Made by a program: the position numbers and the translations under genes | Origin: Saprospiraceae bacterium | Lineage (GTDB): Bacteria > Bacteroidota > Bacteroidia > Chitinophagales > Saprospiraceae | NCBI GenBank assembly: GCA_028280415.1 | Contig: JANQLV010000006.1 | Location: 1 to 64,000, forward strand | Direction: 5' to 3' | Length of the DNA: 64,000 nt | Notes under the pieces: model-generated | Told to the model about the DNA's origin: nothing | The model's database searches: none | What the model saw: the letters and a program-made list of their open reading frames with translations, nothing else | Shown here: positions 42,767-52,589 of the stretch, piece by piece | Numbering within the stretch: the first letter of the stretch is position 1 | Layout: each line of letters opens with the position of its first letter

Positions 42767-44063
42767 TTCTTTCTACTGTAATTTTGGATAAATAAACCCG
42801 CCACTCCAGTTTTCCACTTCCGGGACTTTCCGCTAAGCGGGCAATAAATTCTACCCCTTTTCCCGTATTATCCGAGTAGAGTAATTTTCCCATTTTACTA
42901 TCAAATTTTTGGTATTTATAATACTCCTGTTCGATCAGTGCTTTATTTTTATGCATTGGAAAATCTCCATCCATCATCGATTCAAATGCATCATCCATCT
43001 CAATGGAATTAATATTGATTTTAACTTCCTGATTAATATTTTGGAGATTATAAAAATAATCGAGATAGGCACTCAGTGAATACGTTTTAATGAGGTCACT
43101 GCCTTTATTACTTATTTCTACTGTTACACCTTTTCCATTATCAATGAAAAGTTTTTTTGCAGCATCCCGGTGATCCACACCTTTTGAAATTTCATTGATA
43201 TAATCGTAAAAAGTATTTACAAAACCTTTAGCTTCTTCTTTTAGAAGGTCTTTATCCAAAGGCGGAATTTCAAAATCAGTTATAATACCTTCACAAGGAC
43301 CTTCAACAATATCTATCGCTCCTGCACATACTGCTTTAGTACGACAACGGTAAGGAATTCCATCCCCACACACATTTTTTCCGATCTCTTCTTCGGGGCA
43401 ATCACAGTTTTCCGCCAAACCACTACTCAGCATGGAGAGTTCATAAAAAACACTAACTCTTTCGGGAGCCTTATCGCACATTCTGGCAGCAATACTATCC
43501 CTTAGTTCTTCAATGGTGTGAAAGACCGGAAAATAATGACCCAGTAATTCTACAGTACTCTCTGAACTATATTCAGAAAAGAAAAAAACAGGATCATTGG
43601 GCCCAAGTCCTCTATCGGTCAAAGAAAGTTCAATATCTGATTTTGTCAGTTGAACTTCTTCGATTGAATTAAACGTTGCCGGAAGTTCAAAGGTGTTTTT
43701 TAGTTTATTATCGACATAGGTTTTATCGAATACGGCACCTGCCAGTTTTTCCGCAGCATTCCGTTTCAAAATTAAATGTTCTGCTACTTTGTTTTCTTCC
43801 GGATGCAGAGCAATTAACTTCGTTTCATCCCCTAAATTAAGCGCTTTCAAATCTGCTTCTATACAAATTTCACGTTCATAGGGATAACAGAGAGCAATAA
43901 GATCAGCAGGGATTTTTTCTGATTGAAAAATATTTTTGTCAAAATAAAAATCAAAATGAACGCCATCTGATTTTTCACCTCCACCTCCACAACTAAATGT
44001 AGCAGCGCAAATGATTATCAAACATAATGCACGATTGATATAAAAAATGATTTTATTGTTCAT
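42756..44063 (-). CDS. Lipoprotein of unknown function
   Basis: A 435-aa lipoprotein with a signal ending in a lipobox (ATFSC, followed by GGGG) at about residue 25. The rest has several cysteines around ENCDCPEEEIGKNVCGDG and CRTKAVCAG that may form a disulfide-rich knot, and a C-terminal alpha/beta region (KGFVNTFYDYINEISKG) reminiscent of NTF2-like folds. No named family is recognised. It is the third gene of the envelope operon and overlaps the next by 11 bp. Confidence 0.7.
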   Translation of the reverse strand: MNNKIIFYINRALCLIIICAATFSCGGGGEKSDGVHFDFYFDKNIFQSEKIPADLIALCYPYEREICIEADLKALNLGDETKLIALHPEENKVAEHLILKRNAAEKLAGAVFDKTYVDNKLKNTFELPATFNSIEEVQLTKSDIELSLTDRGLGPNDPVFFFSEYSSESTVELLGHYFPVFHTIEELRDSIAARMCDKAPERVSVFYELSMLSSGLAENCDCPEEEIGKNVCGDGIPYRCRTKAVCAGAIDIVEGPCEGIITDFEIPPLDKDLLKEEAKGFVNTFYDYINEISKGVDHRDAAKKLFIDNGKGVTVEISNKGSDLIKTYSLSAYLDYFYNLQNINQEVKININSIEMDDAFESMMDGDFPMHKNKALIEQEYYKYQKFDSKMGKLLYSDNTGKGVEFIARLAESPGSGKLEWRVYLSKITVERNAI

Positions 44064-44101
44064 AATTAATTTCTTGATTTATCTAATTATCCAAAATCAG
44101 A

Positions 44102-45199
44102 CTACTCTTCATTTGTATTAAAATTGTCTTCCAGGTTTTTAATATCTGCATTTACCCGGGTGCTTAACTTATTAGTGTCTTCTGGTTTGTCGGGAACGGG
44201 TGGATTTGCCGGAGGCAAATTCGTACCGGATGAAGGTCTCGATTTATCCGTTTTCTTCTGTGTATCTCTCATCAGTATTTCCATTTGGAGATTGTGGCCA
44301 TACTTAGAAACTTCAGAAGCCGCTCCGGCAGTTTCCTGAGCATCAATAAAAGTGACCAAATCCTGATCCGTTAATATGCCCCAGGTTCTAAATTGATAAT
44401 TATTGTTGCTATTCAATTTCGGATCGATTGCCTCTAAATGATGCCGGCCATTATCAACGCTTAACTCTATAAGATTAACATCTGATGAGAAAACATATCT
44501 GCGGTATTCGGGAATGAAATATTTATTCTCACTTTTATTTTTTAATTTATTAAATTTTCGGTAGTCACTGTTAATGAAGAAAACTCTAAGCATAACTTCC
44601 GAAAGAAAATATCCGGTATGATAAAAATGAACATAAGCAACATAAAGATAGGAAAGACAGATCCCAATGGTGATGCCATCTATTTGTTGAGGTGGTAAAT
44701 AATAGAATAACAAAATTTTACCGACTGCTAAAACTGATAACAGGAGTATCGCAAGAAATTTTAAAACTTTCCACTTCGTTTTCTTTTTAGGCATTCTGGA
44801 ATCAATATCCCAGGAGTTGAGACCACTTTCTTTATTGTTCTCAAATTTGTGTAATTCATTTTCGTATAAAGTCTTGTCTCCTTCAAACCAATGCAGTGCA
44901 ATAGCACATGCCAGGTCTACAACAAAGGCTCCGACAACCAACCAGATAAAGACTCTGGAAAATCCACTGGCCTGCCAAATAACATATAAGCCAAATATTT
45001 CGGCAATAATTGCGGTGACAAAAAACAAGGTGTCCGAGTTATATTTTTCGGTGGTAAAAAGTCCGGGTAAAGAAACCGAGCCTTTTCCGTAGCGTTTTTT
45101 TCGCGTTAGTAACCATTTTATTTTAGTATCGCTTGAAGGTTCGAAACGATTATTCATTTTACTTTTGTCAAATGGACTTGAACGTTTTAAATCCGACAT
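44102..45199 (-). CDS. Polytopic membrane protein of unknown function
   Basis: The 365-aa product has a basic N-terminus, two hydrophobic segments at ~58-98 (TLFFVTAIIAEIFGLYVIW and VFIWLVVGAFVVDLACAI), two more at ~145-205 and a long soluble C-terminal half. That half ends in a Pro/Lys-rich linker and a short acidic helix. I recognise no family. It lies in the envelope operon between the esterase and the lipoprotein (14- and 38-bp gaps). Confidence 0.7.
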   Translation of the reverse strand: MSDLKRSSPFDKSKMNNRFEPSSDTKIKWLLTRKKRYGKGSVSLPGLFTTEKYNSDTLFFVTAIIAEIFGLYVIWQASGFSRVFIWLVVGAFVVDLACAIALHWFEGDKTLYENELHKFENNKESGLNSWDIDSRMPKKKTKWKVLKFLAILLLSVLAVGKILLFYYLPPQQIDGITIGICLSYLYVAYVHFYHTGYFLSEVMLRVFFINSDYRKFNKLKNKSENKYFIPEYRRYVFSSDVNLIELSVDNGRHHLEAIDPKLNSNNNYQFRTWGILTDQDLVTFIDAQETAGAASEVSKYGHNLQMEILMRDTQKKTDKSRPSSGTNLPPANPPVPDKPEDTNKLSTRVNADIKNLEDNFNTNEE

Positions 45200-45213
45200 A
45201 ATTCAATCATTTT

Positions 45214-46515
45214 TTAATTAGAATAATAGTTTACAAAATCATTGATCTCAACAATAGAGCGATTATAGGCTTCATTAAAGCCTCCCCGCTCTGTTGCACG
45301 CATAAAGCAATGCGGAGCATCAACAAATTGTAAATAGGTGCATTTATCGTTATAGCTTGTTCCCCTGATTGTCTCATATATTTCTTCAGAGCCCGATAAT
45401 TTGAATGTAAATAAAAGGCGAAGCGCTTCCGTTATCCATTTAGGAGCTACTGCAGTAACATTAATTCCAAATAAAATTATCTCTGTATTTTCCTCATTTT
45501 GTTTGGAAACTGTACCTCCTATCGCATATTCAAATCCGGGAAGATCAAACTGATAGGTCCTCATATATTTGTCAAATGGCAAATGACGTCCGATATCCAG
45601 AATTAAATCATTTGTACCATGCATTAAAAGTATGGGCGGAGCATCATCATCCAAGTCACTAGTACGAAGTAAGGCTCCTGCCAAAGAAATAATCCCTTTA
45701 ATTTGGTAGCCATCGTTTAAGCTTCGGGTAGCAAGAGCATCCAGAGCACCAGAGTATTGTTCCTTGAAATAAGACTGGGCCTCCGTATCATCCATAATTA
45801 TTGAATTCAAAGCAATAATCCCCCCGGAACTAAAACCGGCAACGTAGATATTATTTACATCGATTTCATATTCATCAGCATGATCCACTAAATATCCAAT
45901 AGCTGCTCTGGCATCCTGAAGACTTTTAAAAATCGTTTTTTTAACATGTTCATCATTATCGATTGCCAGATCGGCTAGAGCTTTGAAACTATCAAATCGC
46001 AAATAGCGATAATTAACACTGGCCGTAACATATCCTGCCCGTGCCATGTCTTTGGCATACTTATTAATAATCGGATTTTCTTTTTGGCCATATACAAATC
46101 CTCCACCGTGAAAAAACAAGATCAAGGGTTTTTTATTTGTTGTATTCTTCGAGATAAACAGATCAAGTTTGAGTCGATCCCGATTTTCTTCATCGTAATA
46201 AGCGTAAGTAATATTTTTAACCGGCCGATAACTAGCATTCAATTTCAAGTCGTTCTTTTGCTTTTTATCACCGAAAGGCCAATTAATCCCTCCGGCAGAA
46301 GCTGTAGAATTGTTCTTGATTGAAAACTCTTTTTTGCCACGTTTGTACATAAGTGATTTTTTATCGGTAATCCGATTATTCTTATTGTCGTAATACTGCT
46401 CATTACGCGCTTCGACGACATCCCAGACGCTCTCATTGGAAGTATCGCCAAGACATCCGGAGAAGAGTACTATTACCGTGATCACCAATATGCTTTTTAT
46501 ATTTTGCACAAGCAT
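45214..46515 (-). CDS. Lipid-anchored alpha/beta hydrolase (carboxylesterase-like)
   Basis: The start at 46515 is preferred over 46563 because it gives a lipoprotein signal with lipobox LFSGC (Cys21); the product is 433 aa. The fold signature is clear: HGGGF oxyanion motif (136-140), nucleophile Ser229 in GFSSG, then HGTND and APHCF carrying the acid and histidine. It therefore belongs to the BD-FAE/HSL-like esterase group, acting in the periplasm or at the outer membrane. The substrate is unknown. It is the first gene of the seven-gene operon that ends with the EAD/LamG-like protein. Confidence 0.83.
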   Translation of the reverse strand: MLVQNIKSILVITVIVLFSGCLGDTSNESVWDVVEARNEQYYDNKNNRITDKKSLMYKRGKKEFSIKNNSTASAGGINWPFGDKKQKNDLKLNASYRPVKNITYAYYDEENRDRLKLDLFISKNTTNKKPLILFFHGGGFVYGQKENPIINKYAKDMARAGYVTASVNYRYLRFDSFKALADLAIDNDEHVKKTIFKSLQDARAAIGYLVDHADEYEIDVNNIYVAGFSSGGIIALNSIIMDDTEAQSYFKEQYSGALDALATRSLNDGYQIKGIISLAGALLRTSDLDDDAPPILLMHGTNDLILDIGRHLPFDKYMRTYQFDLPGFEYAIGGTVSKQNEENTEIILFGINVTAVAPKWITEALRLLFTFKLSGSEEIYETIRGTSYNDKCTYLQFVDAPHCFMRATERGGFNEAYNRSIVEINDFVNYYSN

Positions 46516-46668
46516 TTTTGATATTAATTTTAGATTCAACACAAGAAGTCGAGATAGCAACAACTTGCATAGTTGCTTACTATTTTAATTTATTTTCCTT
46601 CTGAATAGTAAATAGGGTTTTAAGATACCGGCACCTTATTTGCTCATATATCTATTGCAGTCTTTCTG

Positions 46669-46983
46669 CTAAACCGTTCCTCCCTTTTCAAACTCCTGCG
46701 AATTTTTCAATATCGACCACACACTTCTGATTGAGATATTGAAGTATCTCGATATAGCTTCTACTGCTGCGGTTTTATGTGGGTAATCCAGCGAATAGCG
46801 TGTATACTCTTTGAGTACAGTATAGTGTTTTACATTTTTTGTTGGGATCAACTCATGATCTATTAAGTACGTCACAAATCCTGTATAGCTCTCGTCAACT
46901 CGGTATGTTTTACAATAATTTTTATAACTGCTTAATAAGTGCTGTTGAAATTTATCCATCAAATGTTTTCGTGATTCTTCCAT
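46669..46983 (-). CDS. Small helix-turn-helix protein
   Basis: A 104-aa, all-helical, basic protein. Residues ~75-97 (AAVEAISRYFNISIRSVWSIL) fit a helix-turn-helix of the resolvase/sigma-70-region-4 kind, so DNA binding is plausible. No other domain is seen. It sits 153 bp upstream of the envelope operon on the same strand and could be its regulator; this is inferred from position only. Confidence 0.6.
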   Translation of the reverse strand: MEESRKHLMDKFQQHLLSSYKNYCKTYRVDESYTGFVTYLIDHELIPTKNVKHYTVLKEYTRYSLDYPHKTAAVEAISRYFNISIRSVWSILKNSQEFEKGGTV

Positions 46984-47254
46984 AGTTTCTATTTTTGTTT
47001 TTGGAGAGACCTCTTTTAATAATCAGGATATTTTAGCACTCATTAGAATAACAATCTACTTTACAATGATATTTTTTTATTCTGATACAAAAAAGTACAT
47101 TTTCCCACTGTTTCCTCTTATATTTAACAGCATCAATGCAATGTACTCCTCTGCAGCAACACACAATAACTCACTGAATATCAAGCAAATAAAACGCTCA
47201 ACTGCATTCATTTAGCTCTTATAATTTTCCTCTTCAAAAAACGAAAAATCAAAG

Positions 47255-48691
47255 ATGCGGAACTCAAAATTCATGACATTATTATATAGTTTAGAGGAAA
47301 CAGAGTTAAAGGAATTTCAATTTTTCCTATCCAAACAACACAGTGGTCAGAAGCAGGCATTACATATTCTCAAACATATTTGCGCTCATCTCCAAAAAAT
47401 CAAATTAAATAAAATCGGGAAACAAGATATTCTGAATAGCCGCCCGATTAAAAAATTCAATCTAAGTGATAAGGGCTTTAGTAATATCCTCTCAAAATTG
47501 TATCACCTGCTCGAAGAGTTCCTCATTTTGAAAATTATTCGAAAAAACCAATCCTACGAACGGGATATGCATATGGTGCAGGTATTCCGGGAAAGGAAAC
47601 TGGATAAACTTCATTTTAAAAAAATTGAACTTCTAAAGGATGATCTCGATAAAGAAGAAGAGGCGAATGCTTCGAATATCTTGAAAAAACTAAAGCTCAA
47701 TCATGCTCATTTTTTTCATATCTCTACTGAAAAACTAAACCCGGAACTGAACACACTGGAATTAGCCCATCAAAACCTCGATGAATTTTACAGCATTTCC
47801 AAATTAAAATACATTTGTGAAACCATTAATCGAAGCAATATCCTACAGAAGGAATATGATGCAGAAGCTATTCAAACAATTGTTGATTATTGCAAAAGCC
47901 TAAATACAAAAGACAGTATTTTATTTAAACTTTATCTCACAGCTTATGAGTTATTACAATTTAGAGATGAGCAAGTATTCCAAAAATTAAAGGATCTATT
48001 TCTAAAACATGTAGATACTATATCTATAGAAGATCAGTCTATCCTCATAGGCTATCTAATCAATTTCGCTATTCTGAAAATTCAAGAAAATATAAGCTCA
48101 TATTACAAGATTATTTTTACATTATACAAAACGGCTTTACAAAAAAATCTAATTGTTGAAAATGGTTTTATACCCGTTACATCTTTTTTAAATATAGTAA
48201 ATGTCGCTGCCAAGTTAGGGGAGTTTGATTGGGCAAATGATTTTATAGAAAGACAGCAACAGTTTTTATCAGAAACCTTAAAAGAGAATATAGTCAAGAC
48301 CTGTCTTGCCCAAATTGAGTTTGAAAAACCGGATTTCGATGCTGCTTTAAAACATTTGATTACCGTAAATTTTAAAAATCAAATCGGACTCTCTTTTAAT
48401 GTAAAAGCACTCACCCTGCGTACGTTGTATGAAATTGACGGCAATAAACCAACTGTACATGACAATGCCAAAGCCTTCGAAAATTATATAAAAAGAAATG
48501 ATAAGATGAGTAAACAAATACTCGATGCTTATCTCAACTTTATTCGGTTTACCAAAAAACTGCTTCGCAATAATTTAGATGTTGATAAATACTTAAGCGA
48601 ACTAAAAATTCAAAGAACAATTTATTTTAAAGAGTGGCTCCATGAAAAAGCTGAAGCACTTCAAAACTCAAAAGGGACCAATAAAGCATAG
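47255..48691 (+). CDS. Helical protein of unknown function, paralogue of the 59.9-kb gene
   Basis: A 478-aa, Lys/Leu/Ile-rich, all-helical protein without signal or membrane segment. It resembles the 465-aa product at 59878-61275 over its full length: both start M-x-NSK, share ENG-x-x-P/S then NIV-x-x-A near residue 310, FDW/FEW-x-x-x-FI and a C-terminal FTKKLL-type helix. The helical pairs suggest an alpha-solenoid. Members of this family are present in several copies in related genomes as far as I recall; the function is unknown. Confidence 0.7.
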   Translation: MRNSKFMTLLYSLEETELKEFQFFLSKQHSGQKQALHILKHICAHLQKIKLNKIGKQDILNSRPIKKFNLSDKGFSNILSKLYHLLEEFLILKIIRKNQSYERDMHMVQVFRERKLDKLHFKKIELLKDDLDKEEEANASNILKKLKLNHAHFFHISTEKLNPELNTLELAHQNLDEFYSISKLKYICETINRSNILQKEYDAEAIQTIVDYCKSLNTKDSILFKLYLTAYELLQFRDEQVFQKLKDLFLKHVDTISIEDQSILIGYLINFAILKIQENISSYYKIIFTLYKTALQKNLIVENGFIPVTSFLNIVNVAAKLGEFDWANDFIERQQQFLSETLKENIVKTCLAQIEFEKPDFDAALKHLITVNFKNQIGLSFNVKALTLRTLYEIDGNKPTVHDNAKAFENYIKRNDKMSKQILDAYLNFIRFTKKLLRNNLDVDKYLSELKIQRTIYFKEWLHEKAEALQNSKGTNKA

Positions 48692-48712
48692 CCCCTCCTG
48701 AGTTAGCATTTT

Positions 48713-48841
48713 CTAACTACGCGGAATTACACTTTCCGTAATTATAATATTAGAACTCCCGCCACGGATCTTTGCCAGTTGTTGTTTATCAATTACTTGT
48801 TTTTCAAATCGAATAACACTTGCTTGTTTTGGTTTTTCCAT
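48713..48841 (-). CDS. Double-glycine leader peptide, dispersed copy
   Basis: A 42-aa peptide missed by ORF length limits. Residues 14-28 read EKQVIDKQQLAKIRGG, nearly the same as copy 1 of the 11-kb array (KQVQSIDKSQLAKIKGG). The core after GG is only 14 residues, SSNIIITESVIPRS, and keeps the N-III centre while losing the acidic tail. The N-terminal 13 residues differ. It is convergent with the helical-protein gene (21 bp between stops). Presumably it uses the same exporter as the array. Confidence 0.75.
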   Translation of the reverse strand: MEKPKQASVIRFEKQVIDKQQLAKIRGGSSNIIITESVIPRS

Positions 48842-49437
48842 GATAAATAATTTTAATTAGATAAAAGAGGTTCGACGTATGACTATCATTGACACTCGAT
48901 ATCTGCAGCTATCTAAATCAATGGAGACTTACCAAAAGACATTATGGACTAGTAAGTTCGATAGATGATTATTTGGGTTTCACTTAATAATCAGTTACAA
49001 GTTAGCGGCTTGGAAAGGTTGGCAAAACGAGGAATTTGATGATTCTATAATCGTCACTTTTTATGATTGGGAGTAGTCATTTACAATGAAGACTCCCCTA
49101 CTCTATGTATTCAGGTTTGTTTTTCTCATATAAACCCAAGCTATTGGTGACAGCTGTCCAATTGAGATAGAGGGGCAATTCCCCCGGTCAGCAATGAGGT
49201 GATGATCTTGTCCGGTACGGCCATTGTTCCTTCGGGCCATACAACACAAGCGCAATCAGCTCACAGCGCTTCAGGGGAAAATAGTTTTCCGAAAAGAGTT
49301 TAATCCGGCACCCGACAACCAACTATTCAAGTAGAAGCCGGAACCGCTACAAATAAAATCAGGAAAAGCGAACTTATTCGTTTTTAATCTGCTATATTGG
49401 TAAAGTTAATTTCCAGGTTAAAAACCCATAACTCTTG
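48842..49437. other. Gene-free stretch
   Basis: About 600 bp lie between the dispersed GG peptide and the arylsulfotransferase-like gene. The first part must hold the GG-peptide promoter. Bases ~49180-49380 look less AT-rich and have short open segments broken by stops, possibly a relic of a secreted protein gene; I cannot identify it. Confidence 0.4.
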
Positions 49438-51072
49438 ATGTATAATTTAAAGTTTTGCTTAGCACTTTTTCTAAGCTTCTGTTGTTGGAATGTGGTTTCC
49501 AGCCAGCAAACGGTAGGATTGTTTTTAGATAGTGAAGAGGCTTCGGATGCTTATACACTGTTTGGGAACAATAAAAAAACGTATTTAATTGACCCTTGCG
49601 GATATACTGTAAAGGTATGGGAAAGTGACTTTGATCCTGGTTTGTCCATGTATCTCCTGGAAAACGGCGATCTGCTAAGAACAGGCAGAATTGACGGGTT
49701 CTTCGGGGATTCGGAGATAAGCGGCCAATTTGAATTATTTAACTGGGAAGGTGATTTAATCTGGAACTACGAATATCGAAATGAGCATATTCGGGCGCAT
49801 CATGATATTGAACCACTCCCCAATGGTAATTTTTTATTTATTGCCTGGGAACGGATTAGTGAAGAAGAAGCGAAGTTGAATGGCCGCAAATTTGACGGTG
49901 ATGTCTGGTCAGAAAAAATCATTGAACTGGAAATGATTGGTTCACAAGAAGCTAATATTGTCTGGGAATGGAGGCTGTGGGATCATTTGGTTCAGGATTT
50001 TGATTCCACTAAAATGAATTATGGTAGTATTTCCGAAAATCCAGATAGGGTCGATCTCAATTTCATCGGTGCAGGTGAAAATACAAACGGAGACTGGACT
50101 CATTTTAATGCAATTGCCTATCATCCAGAACTTGATCAGATTGCAATCAGCGCCCGGCATATTAGTGAAATCTGGATCATTGATCATAGCACCACTACCG
50201 CAGAAGCAAAGACAAACGCTGGAGGAAATTCAAACCGGGGAGGGCGGCTGCTCTATCGATTTGGCAATCCGCAAACCTATCAACGGGGTACTGCCGAGGA
50301 TCAATTATTCTTTAAACAACATGATGTAAGATGGGTGCCCAAAGGGCATCCTCTAGAAAATCATTTAATGGTTTTCAATAATTTAAAAACGGATACCAGT
50401 TCAAGTATAGAAGTCTGGAAACCGCCTTTGGAACAAGATGGTACTTATACGATTTCTGATCATACTGCATTCGGCCCCAATGAGATAAGTTGGGAATACA
50501 ATGCTCCCGGATTCTTTTCCAGAATCTTATCGGGTGCCCATTTTTTATCCAATGATAATCTTTTCATTACCTCCGGTATAAACGGACGTCTGTTTGAAGT
50601 TGCTCCTGATAAATCGATTGTCTGGGAGTATATAAACCCAAGTAGCCGCACTGGTATGCGTACGGTACAAGGAGAAGTTCCGTTTCGAAATGATGTATTT
50701 AGAGCGACAAAGTACCCTTTTGATTATCCGGCATTTAGAGGGGAAGCGCTAGAATCAGGAGCACCAATTGAACGGAATCCCTGGGAAATAATTTGTGATA
50801 CGACAAAAGTTGATTTCAACATCAATGATGATTTTGAAGTACAGATCAGTAAAAATCCGGTTAGTGATTTCCTCCATTTTGAAGCGAGGTTTCCAGATGA
50901 ACTGAAAATTATGGTAAGACTCTTCGATACTTCTGGCAAAACTATTTTTTCTGAAGCCCTGAAATTCGGTACAAACGAGTTTTCCGTATCCAATCTGCCT
51001 TCCGGCCTTTATATTCTTCATTTTTCGGATCAGCAAAAAAGCTATCAAGTGCAGAAAATTTTAAAATTATAG
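49438..51072 (+). CDS. T9SS-sorted arylsulfotransferase-like beta-propeller
   Basis: The ATG at 49438 gives a signal peptide (YNLKFCLALFLSFCCWNVVSSQ, so cleaved near residue 22); the product is 544 aa. About 420 residues follow the arylsulfate sulfotransferase pattern: HHDIEPLPNGNFLFIAWE, DWTHFNAIAYHPELDQIAIS, RGGRLLYRFGNP, FKQHDVRWVPKGH. The histidines in these segments correspond to active-site positions in the family, which moves sulfate between phenols without PAPS. A T9SS sorting domain fills the last ~75 residues. Whether this member is catalytic or only a propeller scaffold is not clear. Single gene. Confidence 0.8.
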   Translation: MYNLKFCLALFLSFCCWNVVSSQQTVGLFLDSEEASDAYTLFGNNKKTYLIDPCGYTVKVWESDFDPGLSMYLLENGDLLRTGRIDGFFGDSEISGQFELFNWEGDLIWNYEYRNEHIRAHHDIEPLPNGNFLFIAWERISEEEAKLNGRKFDGDVWSEKIIELEMIGSQEANIVWEWRLWDHLVQDFDSTKMNYGSISENPDRVDLNFIGAGENTNGDWTHFNAIAYHPELDQIAISARHISEIWIIDHSTTTAEAKTNAGGNSNRGGRLLYRFGNPQTYQRGTAEDQLFFKQHDVRWVPKGHPLENHLMVFNNLKTDTSSSIEVWKPPLEQDGTYTISDHTAFGPNEISWEYNAPGFFSRILSGAHFLSNDNLFITSGINGRLFEVAPDKSIVWEYINPSSRTGMRTVQGEVPFRNDVFRATKYPFDYPAFRGEALESGAPIERNPWEIICDTTKVDFNINDDFEVQISKNPVSDFLHFEARFPDELKIMVRLFDTSGKTIFSEALKFGTNEFSVSNLPSGLYILHFSDQQKSYQVQKILKL

Positions 51073-51159
51073 GAGCTATCAAAAAAATAAATTTCCATTT
51101 TATTTTTTAATCCGTCCATAATGGTTTTTAATGAGCATTCAAATTGAAAAAATAATCCC

Positions 51160-51167
51160 TATTTTTG
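51160..51167 (+). promoter_or_regulatory. -7 box of the mcrBC operon (TATTTTTG)
   Basis: Matches TAnnTTTG, ends 33 bp before the ATG at 51201. It overlaps the alternative upstream TTG start at 51165, which argues for the start at 51201. Confidence 0.55.
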
Positions 51168-51200
51168 TGGTTAATATTCTTAAAAACTCAGCCTGAGAAA

Positions 51201-52589
51201 ATGCCCGGTATGAAAATGATGCCCGTTCGAGATATGCCCAGAAAACTAGAGAATATACTACCTGGTTTAAATACGATATTCTATGGTCCGCCCGGAACCG
51301 GAAAGACTTATAAAATCACCAATGAATTAATTCCGTTTTTTACGGATCGGGAAGCTATTAAATCCAATGCGATCGTTGCTCTGGAGATTGTGGAAAATCT
51401 GGCCTGGTGGCAGGTCATTACTTTAGTGCTTTTGGACTTAAAAGCCGCAAAAGTTCAGCAAATTTTCGAACATCCTTTATTGAAAGTGAAGCTGAGTATT
51501 TCCAATAACAAAACTCCAAAAAATACGATCTGGTCAATCCTTCAAACATATACGAAAGAGGATTGCCCTTATGTCAAATCCAGCAGAAGGAATGATTTGC
51601 AATTTTTTTGGAAAGATAAAAACGGAGTTTGGACATTGGACGAAAACATGCTCAAAGAGACACAGCCTGATTTTTTCGAACTGCTTGATCAGTACCATCG
51701 CGAGCCAGCGCAACGCGTACTGGAAAAACGCTACGAGTTGGTGACTTTTCACCCTTCTTATAGCTATGAAGAATTCGTGGAAGGATTAAAACCTGTGCTT
51801 TCCGATATGGACGAGGGAGATGCTCCGCTTCGTTATCATATTGCCGATGGTAAACTGAAACGGCTGGTCAACCGGGCGATGCAGGAACCTGAAAAAGATT
51901 TTGCACTTTTTATTGACGAAATTAATCGCGGAAATATTTCGAAGATATTTGGTGAATTGATTACACTAATCGAACCGGATAAAAGAAGCCATAAAAAACA
52001 AAGACATCCACTGGCGGTAAAACTCTTATACTCCAACGAAGAATTTTCGATCCCCAGTAATCTATATATCATTGGTACCATGAATACCGCCGATCGATCA
52101 ATAGCTTTGTTAGACACTGCATTAAGACGCAGATTTCATTTTGTAGAAATCCTTCCCGATGCCAGTCTTTCCATTCTGGATCGGGAAATCGAAGGGGTTC
52201 ACCTTGGGCGTTTACTGGCAGCCATGAACGAGCGTATCGAGTTTTTGTACGATCGTGATCATACGATTGGACATTCCTTTTTTATTGGTATAAAAACTTA
52301 CGCTGCGCTCTGTCAAATTTTTCAAAATAAAATCATCCCTTTATTGCAAGAGTATTTTTATGATGATTGGGAAAAAATCCGATTAGTGCTCGCCGATAAT
52401 CCGGAATGGGGAAAAAGAGAACCTGAAAAATTTATTCAAGAGAAAAAACAGCGACAGAGCAATCGACTTTTTAAAATTCATTTAGACGATTATGATGATC
52501 GAAGTACCTATCAGATTAATCCTGCGCTCGCCACTGCGAAGATTCCTTCCAGTGCTTTTCAGAAAATTTACGACTCGCTCGAATTATGA
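51201..52589 (+). CDS. mcrB: McrB-like GTP-dependent AAA+ restriction subunit
   Basis: The 462-aa product is an AAA+ motor of the McrB kind: Walker A GPPGTGKT (29-36), Walker B LFIDEINRG (~235-243) and the GTP-specific signature MNTADRS (~294-300) followed by LDTALRRRF. The N-terminal DNA-recognition domain of E. coli McrB is absent; only ~20 residues precede the motor, so target recognition must lie elsewhere (insert, McrC or a partner). The family forms hexamers that translocate on DNA and drive McrC cleavage of modified DNA. The stop overlaps mcrC by 4 bp (ATGA). Confidence 0.9.
   Translation: MPGMKMMPVRDMPRKLENILPGLNTIFYGPPGTGKTYKITNELIPFFTDREAIKSNAIVALEIVENLAWWQVITLVLLDLKAAKVQQIFEHPLLKVKLSISNNKTPKNTIWSILQTYTKEDCPYVKSSRRNDLQFFWKDKNGVWTLDENMLKETQPDFFELLDQYHREPAQRVLEKRYELVTFHPSYSYEEFVEGLKPVLSDMDEGDAPLRYHIADGKLKRLVNRAMQEPEKDFALFIDEINRGNISKIFGELITLIEPDKRSHKKQRHPLAVKLLYSNEEFSIPSNLYIIGTMNTADRSIALLDTALRRRFHFVEILPDASLSILDREIEGVHLGRLLAAMNERIEFLYDRDHTIGHSFFIGIKTYAALCQIFQNKIIPLLQEYFYDDWEKIRLVLADNPEWGKREPEKFIQEKKQRQSNRLFKIHLDDYDDRSTYQINPALATAKIPSSAFQKIYDSLEL

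Noticed and set aside
49180..49380. Possible relic of a secreted protein gene
   Set aside because: Short open segments with stops and no firm homology; it could be chance.
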